64,000 nt of DNA from Eurosta solidaginis (lineage: Eukaryota > Arthropoda > Insecta > Diptera > Tephritidae), in contig NC_090319.1 in the NCBI RefSeq assembly GCF_040869045.1, forward strand, positions 178,720,645-178,784,644. The letters are read 5' to 3'. The notes below the pieces were generated by a model. That model saw only the letters and a program-made list of their open reading frames with translations, searched no databases and was not told the origin of the DNA. Positions within the stretch are counted from its first letter, which is position 1; the number at the start of each line of letters is the position of its first letter. A program made the position numbers and the translations under genes. Shown in pieces: positions 10,437 through 20,937 of this stretch.

Positions 10437-11306
10437 TGACTTTTCACCTCGTATAACAGCTGTTATACTAAATTTCTCCAAAAAAGAATTCAGCTGTTCA
10501 AATAAGGGAAAAGAGCGGCACACGACCAAATTTTTACTTTTTTAGTTTGCTGAATGCGTTAACAGAAAAAAATAAAATTTCGAAATGTAGAATTTCGAAT
10601 TTCGAAGCCGACATCTATTTTTTGGAGGCGCAGTGTTATGGATGACCGCGTAGCTTCAGTTCTCAGACTGTCCACTACGTTAGGGTAGTAGCACACATGG
10701 TCATTAGTTCGACTGTCTTGGGAAAGCTTTTGCTTCACCACTTTGAGTGTTCTTTCGAAGGACAAAGCCTCACCTGGTAAATATTTGTGCCTACGTATTC
10801 AAATTTGTAACAGGAGCCGTAACGTGTTGGTGATATTTAAACTTGGTTGGTAGGCTATAATCAATATGATTCACTTCAAGGGACTAGTTTTGAATGCGGC
10901 CGCCAACTTTAGGAAATGTCAAACCGGGAGACTTGAGTGCTGAACATGAAATGTGAAAACCGAAATTTACATATCAGACGCTACTGTATAGTTTCGCAAA
11001 TAAACAACAGATGTTTGGATGTAGACCCAAGTGATTTTTCAAACCCTTCTTATACGTACACTCATACGTACATATATCCTCAACTTAAGTATGAGGTAAG
11101 AATCATTTCAAAGGAGTTTATGCCCCTAGAACCTACTAAAGGATTTTGTATTACTGATTTCGCTTATTCTTTCAGCCAATCGCTATATACAATTTTTTTT
11201 AAAAGTCAGCACCTTTTTTGGGTAATTTGCTTTTTTTTAACAACTTGAAACCAATTAGAAAACATGTTCGCCTTGTGTCATTTTGTTTGAATTCATTGTT
11301 CATTAC
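10437..11306. repeat. Duplicated ~0.87 kb block, copy 2
   Basis: Second copy of 2594-3463 at offset 7843, joined on its left directly to LINE 5' sequence and on its right to MITE copy 2 through the TTCATTAC target site (11299-11306). Differences from copy 1 are scattered single bases. Confidence 0.8.
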
Positions 11307-11736
11307 TAGAGTTAGGATTTAAAGGCAAAAAAAATTTGCAAATAGGCAAAATGAGTTTTCAAAAAAGGGAAAAAAGAATTTATTATTTAAAGGAGAAAAT
11401 CGCTATATATTTACGTTCTAAAATCCAACTTTCAAGTAATCTAAAATCGTCCTGAAATAAAAATGTGTTCTGCACTTGAAAATATTGAAATTAAAACGAT
11501 TTTATATAAATAGCCGCAAGCCAATGCATGGTGAATATAAAAAGGCAGGAAAAAGACAAAGCACCTAGAAAAGGCGGAAAAGGTGATAAAATCAAAAAAG
11601 GCACAAAAAGGCAAAATAAAAATTTATATTTTTAATTAAAAAAATGTCAAATCTACTTTCTAAAATCTAACTTTTAAGTAATTTAAAATCGTCCTGAAAT
11701 AAAACAGTGTTCTTCACTTGAAAATATTAAAATTAA
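11307..11736. mobile_element. hAT-type MITE, copy 2 (3' truncated)
   Basis: It begins TAGAGTTAGGATTT after the TTCATTAC target site and carries the same A-rich interior units as copy 1, with one partly different unit. It breaks off after AAATATTAAAATTAA and joins LINE 5' sequence (GTCAGCGCTTAACC); the right terminus is lost. Confidence 0.75.
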
Positions 11737-12286
11737 GTCAGCGCTTAACCTTAGCCACTTTTCTAATAGCGGCACTATACTTCCACTTCTTGTGAATAAA
11801 TTGTGATTCGCTCAATTTCTGTGAATAGTTTCGGCACAAAATGGTAAATCGAGGTCGTCACGGGTTTTACTGGCGATAAAAGTGTGGTTTACTTTGCAGC
11901 TACGCATGATTCTGCCAGCATCTTAAGAGGAGAGGTTCCTGAGTTATAACCAGGGCAACCCAACATAAGCAAAGAAAACATATTTTAGGCGCTTATAATT
12001 TGCTATTAAAATCTGAATATATGCTTAAAAATATGCATTTAAGGTCTTTAAGATCCAAAATATGATTTTATACTTGAAAAGTTCAAACGTTAAGCTGTGA
12101 AGTTGTGTTTTGATTTCTACTGTGACTTATTTTGTCTTAAATCAATAAATTTGTTTGTTTAAATAATTATTGTGCTAAAAATAAGTGTAAACACGTTGTG
12201 TACTGCATTCAGCAATTTAAAGTTCTGCTTTTCTTTACTAAAATAAATTGTATCTTAAAACTAATTGATAAAGTATATATATATAT
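11737..12286 (+). repeat. LINE 5' region fragment before foldback element
   Basis: LINE 5' sequence from GTCAGCGCTTAACC to the TA-rich microsatellite in front of ORF1. The foldback element sits between this piece and the ORF1 piece at 13367, so the two are halves of one LINE copy. Confidence 0.8.
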
Positions 12287-13366
12287 GGGGTATTCCATCC
12301 CATTTCGACCAATTTTGAACCCGACCCCTTTAGAATTGGCTGAAAGTTTTTCTTCTTTTTCTAGCTTACGAAAGACGTTTTCAGAAGTTTTTCAAATGTT
12401 TTCATCCCCAACTCAAAAAAATTTATGAATTTTTAAAAAAACACCGTTTTTGTTTTCAAAATGCTATAACTTTTTCAAAAATTGACCGTTTGGGATCTGT
12501 TTTTTTTACATGTACTTTTCGGAAAAAATTCAAAAAATTTTTAAAGTTTTTTTTTTTGTAATTTTTCAGTTTTTCGAGATTTTTCGAATTTCACCCTTTT
12601 TTTTCTCATAAAAAACTTCAATCAATTCTGCAATCATCCCCACTAATCCCGCAGTGGGTCGAGAATTTTTTTTTTATTTAATTGAAAAAAACTTTAAAAT
12701 TTTTTTTGTATTTTTCCGAAAAGTACATTTAGAAACATATTAAAAAAAAAAAAAATTATCCCAAACGGTCAATTTTTGAAAAAGTTATAGCATTTTGAAA
12801 AATATTTAAAACTTATTTTGAGTTGCAAAACGGTGTTTTTTTCAAAATGCTATAAATTTTCCAAAAATTTACCGTTTGGGATCATTTTTTTTTTTAATGT
12901 GTTTTTAAATGTACTCTTTGGAAAAAATACAAAAAAAATTTTAAAGTTTTTTTTTCAATTAAATAAAAAAAAAAATTCTCGGCCCACTCTGGGATTAGAG
13001 GAGATGATTGCAGAACTGATTGAAGTTTTTTATGAGAAAAAAAGGGCAAAATTCGAAAAATCTCGAAAAACTGAAAAATTACAAAAAAAAACTTTAAACA
13101 TTTTTTTGAATTATTTCCGAAAAGTACATTTAAAAACAAATTTAAAAAAGAAAAAAGATCCCAAACGGTAAATTTTTGAAAAAGTTATAGCATTTTGAAA
13201 ACAAAAACGGTGTTTTTTTTTAAATTCATATATTTTTTTGAGTTGGCTGAAAAAATTTGAAAAACTTCTGAAAAACGTCTTTCGTAAGCTAGAAAAAGAA
13301 GAAAAACTTTCAGTCAGTTCTAAAGGGGTCGGGCTCAAAATTGGTCGAAATGGGATGGAATACCCC
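12287..13366. mobile_element. Foldback element with long inverted arms
   Basis: Termini GGGGTATTCCATCCCATTTC on the left and its exact reverse complement on the right open arms of about 370-400 bp that match each other with small indels (left 12287-12670, right ~12960-13366). The ~290-bp centre is itself an imperfect inverted repeat around motifs such as ACCGTTTGGGATC and CAAAATGCTATAA. It is inserted in the TA/ACAT microsatellite before LINE ORF1, with ATAT on both sides as probable target duplication. It has no transposase. It could be a long-TIR DNA-transposon derivative; the superfamily is not identifiable from termini alone. Confidence 0.8.
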
Positions 13367-13958
13367 ATATACATACATACATACATATTTGCCGAGTCAC
13401 TTTGAATATTTGTTGTTTCATTTGATTGGCATTTATTTATTTTCAGTTTTCAATTGTTATTTGCTCGTGCAAATTTGTTTCATTTTCTCTCCCAGCACGA
13501 TAGAACTAAAAAACTTAGCATCTCCAAGTCCACTTACAGTAGAGCGTTCAACATCAAAGGCACCTCCAACAAAACCAGCAGCTAGAAAAAATATGGAACC
13601 TGCAAACCGTTCTCACCCGACTGAGCCTGGAACTAGGAAGTTCGTTGTAGTCCCTCCTAAAAAATCGATATTCGTGTCAAGATTCGGGAGGGATACTACT
13701 GAGGAGGATCTGAAATCGTATATCTTCTCAAAAAGGAAAACCGATCACGTAACAATTTGGAAACTTAATTTTAGTTATGAAAGAAACGTATCTTCCTTTA
13801 GATTAGATGTACCTATTAAACATTTTGACACTATCTTGAGTAATGATTTTTGGCCCTCTGGGGCACTTGTGCGGGAATTTGAATATAGGCGGAAAAAGAG
13901 TGTTCCCAACTTAGCAAAGATCCCTCTTAATAACACTGAGTCAAACAATGGAACGTAA
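13367..13958 (+). pseudogene. LINE ORF1 C-terminal domain (least damaged copy)
   Basis: A frame open from 13341 to 13958 (its first residues lie in foldback and UTR sequence) encodes the ORF1 C-terminal region: a P/S/T-rich linker (SPSPLTVERSTSK), then a globular domain with KSIFVSRFGRDTTEEDLKSY and, near its end, FWPSGALVREFEYRR. The 'FWP.G..VR.F' ending and upstream beta-like core are typical of ORF1 proteins of CR1/Jockey-group non-LTR elements, which bind the element RNA. Unlike all five array copies, the AAR codon run (GCAGCTAGA) is intact where they have the stop TGA. The usual N-terminal part is absent. The frame runs into MITE DNA at ~13960 through the shared TAAAATC. Confidence 0.75.
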
Positions 13959-13961
13959 AAT

Positions 13962-14489
13962 CCAACTTTTAAGTAATCTAAAATCGTCCTGAAATAAAAA
14001 TGTGTTCTGCACTTGAAAATATTGAAATTAAAACTATTTTATAAAAATAGTCCGCAAGACAATGCATGGTGAATATAAAAAGGCAAGAAAAAGGAAAAGC
14101 ACCTAGAAACGGCGGAAAAGGCGATAAAATCAAAAAAGGCACAAAAAGGCAAAAAAAAAAATTTATATTTTTTATAAAAAAGATGTCAATTCTACGTTCT
14201 AAAATCCAACTTTTAAGTAATTTAAAATCTTCCTGAAATAAAAATGTGTTCTGCACTTGAAAATATTGAAATTAAAACGATTTTATATAAACAGTCCGTA
14301 AGACAATGCATGGTGAATATAAAAAAGCAAGAAAAAGACAAAGAACCTAGAAAAGGCGATAAAATCAAATAAAGCAATATAGAAATCTATATTTTTAATA
14401 AAAACGATGTCAAACGCGTAATTATTGATTTCATTTACACATAGGACCAAGCAGACAAAATAGGAAAATGCCTGAAAATCGTAACCCTA
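13962..14489. mobile_element. hAT-type MITE, copy 3 (5' truncated)
   Basis: Two A-rich units about 240 bp apart (TATAAAAATAGTCCG near 14038, TATAAACAGTCCG near 14284) and a right end AAAATCGTAACCCTA followed by TTCATTAC. The left terminus is missing; the element is joined to LINE ORF1/ORF2 junction sequence by 7-bp microhomology. Confidence 0.75.
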
Positions 14490-15153
14490 TTCATTACTAA
14501 TTCTTTGAAAAAAATATGCAAAGTGAGCACATAAATTTATTATATAACTTTTCTTTTAGTGTGTTGTTGTAATAAATTTGTGAAATGGGTGATGCAATGT
14601 GCGTGTTAAGCTGACATCGAAAGCCCCTGTTTTTTTAAATAACTTTTGAACAGTTAGAAAGTGTTAAATTTGGCAATTAGTTTCTAATAACTGGCAGCGA
14701 TGCACATCCATTGATACCACTTTCAACCATATCCGACCAATTTTCGACATAAACAATAAATGGCCTAAACAGTCTTAAACAAGTAGAAAATATAGTAACG
14801 CTCCGGACGAAACCGCCGCGCCGATATTTTTGACATTAGGGGGCGACGGGAAATATCGGCGGCGTATATCTCTAGTATGTATATATTATAGTTTAAATTA
14901 AATGTTGGTATATATTTAAAACCTAATTTAACTAAACCAAGCATCAATATTGCGTCCACATAAAAAGGAGTGCTTATATTATCATATCAGAATATGTATA
15001 AGAACACTAATACTTCTTGGTAAGCCTCTATTGCTCAAAACTGCTTCGAAAATTTTTATCATATAGTCGATAAGATCCTCCTGTTCCTATTTGATTTCCA
15101 GAAATTCTTCGAAATGGTTGGTTTCCGTCCAGCAAAACGTAATTTTCTATCAG
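14490..15153 (+). repeat. Unit-flank and LINE 5' region with hairpin
   Basis: Equivalent to 3969-4605 (offset 10521) and to the start of each array unit. It holds the GC-rich hairpin at 14819-14861 and ends in TCAG (15150-15153), the target site of LTR element copy 2. Confidence 0.8.
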
Positions 15154-15765
15154 TGTAGCATTATGCGTCATACCCACCTATGTAATACACTTGCGGCATT
15201 ACGCATCATGAACTTCTATGCCAAATACATTTTAGTAATAATCATATTACAATATTATACAACATAAATTATTGAACTAACCCAGCGGTTAGCTAACATC
15301 AATTGTCCGTTCACAGCTAATAAATTCTGCTTATTATTTACATACAACCAATAATGGGAAAAATACTCACATTGATCTGCTGACTTTGCAAGCTTGCATA
15401 CAAACCTACGGTTATGAATGGCATTAACCAAATTACTCGCATTGATCTGCTGACGTTGCAAGCAGGCATACAAATCTACTAGTATGCAAGCAGGCATACA
15501 AATCTACATGTATGCAAGCATGCATACAAATCTACATGTATGCAAGCATGCATAAAAATCTACATGTATACAAAGCATGTATACAAACCTACATGTATGC
15601 ATACCCCATTACCAATGTACATATTTTTTGTTTATTAGTATTAAGATAATTATGAATGTATAGGTTAAGTAAATAACTATAAAAGGGAAAGAATTTATTT
15701 AATAAAAAGAATTAATGTTTGACTACCAAATCTTTCACATCTTTTATTCCAAATCAAAAATTTCA
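15154..15765 (+). repeat. 5' LTR of LTR element copy 2
   Basis: A 612-bp LTR from TGTAGCATTATGCGTCATAC to ATTTCA. It contains the 28-bp minisatellite at about 15450-15600. Confidence 0.9.
15678..15706 (+). promoter_or_regulatory. LTR TATA box and possible poly(A) signal
   Basis: TATAAAAGG at 15678-15686, followed by AATAAA at 15701. The arrangement is the same in the 3' LTR (TATAAAAGG at 19672). Confidence 0.55.
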
Positions 15766-15783
15766 TGGTGAGAATTAGCAAAA
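15766..15783 (+). other. Primer-binding-site candidate
   Basis: TGGTGAGAATTAGCAAAA directly follows the CA end of the 5' LTR and begins TGG, the complement of a tRNA CCA end. I cannot name the tRNA by eye. Two further 'LTR-end plus TGGCGA' sites lie downstream at about 15843-15861 and 16311-16330. Confidence 0.5.
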
Positions 15784-16810
15784 CTGCTAAAGACCTTGCT
15801 GGAGGAAAATCCTGGATATAAAATAAGCAGGATTCGCCTTCAAACATTTCATGGCGATCCTGCCAGCCTGATCTTTGATTAGCTGAAAAATTTTCTATTA
15901 AGCAAAATTAGCTAGATCTTGCTGGAGGAAGAATCCTGCCAGTTCAGATCGAAAATTCGCACAACTGCTAAAAAGGATCTGACTGCCCAAGATTCTGACC
16001 ATTTGTAAAACAAGTAAAAAGTTTTTATTTAAAGAAAGGAAAAAGGAGAAAAAAAGGACATTTAAACAAAGCAGCCTTTAATGTCATTATGGCAGCACCC
16101 AAAAATCTAATATCGGCACCGTTGCAGTACAATTAAACTCTTGGATGTAAACAAAAGGTACTACTATATGGCATCAATTAAGATATTATCAAGGAAACCC
16201 GTTTTTCGGCAAGGATTTGGTAAACTAAGTTGAAAAATATTTGGTGGTAACACAACGGGATCGAAGGACACCTTTCAACTGGCACAAGTTAACAACAAAA
16301 CGAAACCAGAAACATTTCATGGCGAGATCGGAGGCATAACACTCGAGGCAATTAATATAAGTATATACAAATTTTAGAAACAAATTGGGCGGCCTTTACG
16401 ACGCTAAACCATTAGCAAAAACGAGATTTTTTGCTTAGGATTTTTTTTTTTTTAAATTGGACTTGTAAAAAAAAAAAATAAATAATGTAAAATTTAAACT
16501 AAAACAAAAGTATGTACGAACAATTTCTTTTGAACTTGAAAAAAAAAATTGATCTAATTTGTTAAAATTTGAAGTAAAATGATTATGGAAAAAAGAAGTA
16601 GGAGGAAAATTAAAAATTTCTTATTCGAACAAAAAGGCTAAAATGCCAAAAATCTTAAATTAAACTTTTATAAGAAAAAAATTCAAGTAAATTGGAATGT
16701 TTAGGACACTTCTGTAAAATAGTCAATCAACTTCAGACAGTTCACATATCCTCTAAAGAAAGCCCATAGAACATTTTAATAAGGTTTAAAAATTAACCAT
16801 AACTACTAAA

Positions 16811-17047
16811 ATGCAAAGAAACTCCTCAGATCTTCCTCTCTATTGGTGGGACGAAAATACCCAACACACTAGGGACTTACAAAAAGAGTTAGAAGGATTA
16901 AAGAAATTGTGGAAGATAATAGGTATGGAAAGGGAACCCACAATTGAGGATATTATAAACCCCACTACCAGGGAAGAGGAAATAATGCGTATGATTAGGA
17001 GAGTGTTCCCCGAAAATTCCAAAAGAATATTTCCAAATATATTATAA
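16811..17047 (+). CDS. Small ORF A of LTR element, copy 2 (78 aa)
   Basis: A 78-residue protein identical to the 72-aa ORF of copy 1 over most of its length: MQRNSSDLPLYWWDENT at the start, then KELEGLKKLWKII and EEEIMRMIRRVFPENSK. It ends RIFPNIL instead of the shorter copy-1 tail. Copy 1 carries extra DNA at this point, including SKC then a stop, so one of the two tails results from an indel. No membrane segment. It lies 132 bp before small ORF B. Function unknown; the protein is largely helical and charged. Confidence 0.5.
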   Translation: MQRNSSDLPLYWWDENTQHTRDLQKELEGLKKLWKIIGMEREPTIEDIINPTTREEEIMRMIRRVFPENSKRIFPNIL

Positions 17048-17179
17048 ACTACACTAAGAACATTTTTTTTGGAATATTAAAATTTTTTTTTAAAAATATT
17101 TTTAATCAACAATATCCACAAAATAAAAAGTCATAAAACAAAATATCTAACTTCTTATTAAAATTAGAGAACTTTCAAG

Positions 17180-17452
17180 ATGTCTTGGTGGACAAAAATA
17201 GCCAAAGGCATCATGGTAGCCATGGCTGGCTACGAGGTAGGTAAAGAAAGCTCTGAAAGAACAGATAACAAGATAATCAAGTATGAGCCACCAACTAAGC
17301 TAAATACAGAAAATACTCCGAACATCCCAGATGTTTGGTTAGCAGTTATAGGTTGTGTATTCATACTATTGATCATCACAATAGCTATGATGCTCAAAAA
17401 CTATATGAAGCACAAATTTAGGCAGGTAAAACCCGCCACAACTCGTATCTAA
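17180..17452 (+). CDS. Small ORF B of LTR element, copy 2 (90 aa, membrane segment)
   Basis: Same length and layout as the copy-1 protein: N-terminal MSWWTKIAKGIMVAMAGY, a polar linker, a hydrophobic segment at residues ~52-71 (VWLAVIGCVFILLIITIAMM) and a basic tail ending PATTRI. The only differences seen from copy 1 are three conservative replacements in the membrane segment. A single-pass membrane topology is the simplest reading. No cleavable signal peptide, glycosylation-rich ectodomain or fusion peptide is visible, so it does not look like an envelope protein. Function unknown. Confidence 0.55.
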   Translation: MSWWTKIAKGIMVAMAGYEVGKESSERTDNKIIKYEPPTKLNTENTPNIPDVWLAVIGCVFILLIITIAMMLKNYMKHKFRQVKPATTRI

Positions 17453-17548
17453 GAAACACCAGTTTTTGCAACCCATTACCTAAACCAAACCCAAAGCTGA
17501 GGAAGAGCGATAAACAATTCAAATAAATCTCAAATAGTAAACCTAAAA

Positions 17549-17991
17549 ATGTCACAATCGACAGTAAAGGCAACCCTGCCTAAAGCGAACAGCAAATCAA
17601 AAATTCGCTTAATTCCTTTGATGGCTCCTGAAAAAAATAGTCATGAAGCAATATAAAATTCTAGGACAGTGGAAATAGGCAAAAACTAAGAACAAGAAAA
17701 ATTTTAAAAACCAGTCCATAACAACAAAAAGAAAAGAATGAAGAAAAGTCACAAAGAGAACCTATAAAAATATAAGTGAAGCGCTATATAAATTTGCAGC
17801 AATAAGACATGTCGCGCTCCTAAAATGGTAGCGTAAGAAATACAAGCAACCTGATTGTAGATGATAAAATTGACTCAGGACAATTACTTATCAGGCTGTA
17901 CACACGTTGTACAAATGCCGCCAACCCAGGACTTGAAATTTTTAAGAAAAACACTGTTGTCCTGAGGGACAAATTGGTGAAAAATAATTGA
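17549..17991 (+). pseudogene. Broken gag-position coding remnant, copy 2
   Basis: An ATG at 17549 opens 34 codons (MSQSTVKATLPKANSK). A second open stretch at 17848-17991 includes VDDKIDSGQLLIRLYTRC and ends in TGA. The layout is the same as copy 1. The region between is full of stops. It is read as a decayed gag start by position only. Confidence 0.35.
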
Positions 17992-19125
17992 ATATTTACT
18001 CGAGTAGGCAAATTTAAATTAATAAAAGTAGGTATCCAAATTCTCTAAGATCAAACAATTGCACAAAACCAAAGAGGTTGTGAAAGTGACAAATCCAGGT
18101 ATAAAAATAAAAATAAATTCTTCATAAAAGTCATGACGATTCTGTCTTGGTGGCCGTCGCAGAAATCATATGAAAAATAAGATCAAAAATATTTCTGGAA
18201 AATAAGGAAATTATTAAAAATTTAAAGATACGAACATTTTTTTTTTTTTGCACCCACTGTACCTTCCACTTATCCATTAACAAAACTACCCCGCTCTTCT
18301 ATCAGTAACCCCCTCTATTATATATACAATTTATTACAGATTTACCTAATTATGAAAAAAAAATAAGGTCAAGTGAAAAAAAAATTCTTTTTTCCTTGAA
18401 TAAAAATTAAATAAATACGATCATTTATTACCTAGGTCTCATAAGAACATATTTTTACATATTAGGAAAGTATTCTACTTTAGCCCCAATAGACTAGAAA
18501 ATATTAATAGGACATTTTTTTTCTCTAACCCTAGGTAGATAAATAATAAAACTTATATACATAGAAAAATTTCGATAGGAAAATAATTTGCATAAGTTAC
18601 TAAATAATAGTAGGATAAAAATGGTAGGAACTATAAAAATAATTTAGAAACTAGTAATAGAAGCAATAAATAAGGAATTAGTAGTCCCTCTAAGATATCT
18701 CTTGGAAATAATCTAAAAATAAATATTCCAATCTACTCAGTAATAATTAGTATCTAAGCAATTGAAAACAAACCTTTTTTTTCTGCTTCATATTTCCATA
18801 TAAATATTAGAAAATAATTTAAAAAAAAAAGCGGATTTTAGATGGGTCGACACATTTAAAATCCGGCTATAAAACATATACAATAAATACAATAAGTAAA
18901 ATAAGTAAAATAATCATTAAACTTAAAATTTTGAAAAAAAAGGGATATGCATAAAATGTAAACAATAAAAATATCAAGGTCAGCAAATCAGAAGCAAAGC
19001 AAACAACATCTTTCACTACAATATCAAGTTACAGTAAAATATCAAAATCATTGAAAATACGACAAAGAGTATTATACAATTGTTCACAAAACAATTATAT
19101 AACCCTCCTTTTCTAAGGCGGATGG
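17992..19125 (+). other. Non-coding interior of LTR element copy 2
   Basis: AT-rich DNA without an open frame, where gag-pol would be expected. It includes the hairpin at 18832-18865 and ends in the polypurine-like AAGGCGGATGG (19115-19125) before the 3' LTR. Confidence 0.6.
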
Positions 19126-19759
19126 TGTAGCATTATCCGTCATACCCACCTATGTAATACACTTGCGGCATTACGCATCATGAACTTCTATGCCAAATAC
19201 ATTTTAGTAATAATCATATTACAATATTATACAACATAAATTATTGAACTAACCCAGCGGTTAGCTAACATCAATGGAATGCCGAATATGAAACCCTTGT
19301 CCGTTCACAGCTAATAAATTCTGCTTATTATTTACATACAACCAATAATGGGAAAAATACTCAAATTGATCTGCTGACTTTGCAAGCATGCATACAAACC
19401 TACATGTATGAATAGCATTAACCAAATTACTCGCATTGATCTGCTGACGTTGCAAGCAGGCATACAAATCTACATGTATGCAAGCAGGCATACAAATTTA
19501 AATGTATGCAAGCATGCATACAAATCTACATGTATGGAAGCATGCATACAAATCTACATGTATACAAAGCATATATACAAACCTACATGTATGCATACCC
19601 CATTACCAATGTACATATTTTTAGTTTATTAGTATTAAGATAATTATGAATGTATAGGTTAAGTAAATAATTATAAAAGGGAAAGAATTTATTTAATAAA
19701 AAGAATTAATGTTTGACTACCAAACCTTTCACATCTTTTATTTCAAATCAAACATTTCA
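19126..19759 (+). repeat. 3' LTR of LTR element copy 2
   Basis: A 634-bp LTR, TGTAGCATTATCCGTCATAC to ACATTTCA, followed by the TCAG target duplication. Its 28-bp minisatellite differs in copy number and point changes from the 5' LTR. Confidence 0.9.
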
Positions 19760-20430
19760 TCAGCCCACGGGTTTTTTCTCTGGGGTTGAAGTCAAAATCT
19801 GGGCAAGTCAGCGCTTAACCTTAGCGACTTTTCCAATAGCGGCACTATCCTTCGACTTCTTGTGAATAAATTGTGATTCGTTCAATTTCTGTGAATAGTT
19901 TCGGCACAAACTGGCAAATCGAGGTCGTAACGGGTTTTACTGGCGGCAACAGTTTGGTTTACCTTGCAGCTATTCATTATTCTGCCAGCATCTTAAGAGG
20001 AGGGGTTCCTGAGTTATAGCCGGGGCAACCCAACATAAGCAAAGAAAACATATTTTAGGCGCTTATAATTTGCTATTAAAATCTGAATATATGTTTAAAA
20101 ATATGCATTTAAGGTCTTTAAACCCAAAAATATGATTTTATACTTCAAAAGTGCAAACGTCAAGCTGTGAAGTTGTGTTTCGATTTTTACTGTGACTTAT
20201 TTTGTCTTAAATCAATAAATTTGTTTTTTTAAATAGTTATTGTGCTAAAAATAAGTGTAAACACGTTATGTACTGCATTCAGCAATTTAAAGTTCTGCTT
20301 TTCTTTACTAAAATAAATTGTATCTTAAAACAAATTGATAAAGTGTATATATACATACATACATACATATTTGCCGAGTCACTTTGAACATTTGTTTTTG
20401 CGTTTGATTGACATTTATTTATTTTCAGTT

Positions 20431-20895
20431 TTCAATTGTTATTTGCTCGTGCACATTTGTTTAATTTTCTCTCCCAGCACGATAGAATTAATAAACTTAG
20501 CATCTCCAAGTCCACTTACAGTAGAGCCTTCAACATCAAAGACACCTCCAACAAAATCAGCAGCTTGAAAAAATATTGAACCTGCAAACCGTTCTCAGAC
20601 GACTGAGCCTGGAACTAGGAAGTTGGTCGTAGTCCCTCCTAAAAATCGATATTCGTGTCAAGATTCGAGAGGGATACTACTGAGGAGGATCTAAAATCGT
20701 ATATCTTCTCAAAAAGGAAAACCGATCGCGTAACAATTCGGAAATTTAATTTTAGTTATGAAAGAAACGTATCTTCCTTTAGATTAGATGTACCTATTGA
20801 ACATTTTGGCACTATCTTGAGTAATGATTTTTGGCCCTCTGGGGCACTTGTGCGGGAATTTGATATAGGCGGAATAAGAGTGTTCCCAACTTAGC
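20431..20895 (+). pseudogene. LINE ORF1 C-terminal domain, copy A
   Basis: The P/S/T linker ends in the stop TGA shared by all array copies (SAA-stop-KN, ~20566). A one-base loss in the A-run near 20641 then shifts the frame. The globular domain is readable at 20655-20894 (RDTTEEDLKSYIFSKRK to FWPSGALVREF), and a further base loss alters the C terminus. ORF1 proteins of this group coat element RNA; this copy cannot make one. Confidence 0.75.
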
Positions 20896-20937
20896 AAAGA
20901 TCCCTCTTAATAACAAGGAGTCAAAAAACTCAACGTA

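Larger units (their letters stand above)
15154..19759 (+). mobile_element. LTR retrotransposon copy 2 (complete, non-autonomous)
   Basis: A structurally complete element of 4.6 kb: 5' LTR 15154-15765, priming site beginning TGGTGAGAATTAGC at 15766, 3.36 kb interior, purine-rich AAGGCGGATGG before the 3' LTR 19126-19759, and a 4-bp target duplication TCAG (15150-15153, 19760-19763). The interior holds two small ORFs and a gag-position remnant only, so movement would need enzymes from a related element. The target is the LINE 5' region, which resumes at 19764 (CCCACGGG). The two LTRs differ by many point changes and in minisatellite length, so the insertion is not very recent. Confidence 0.9.
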
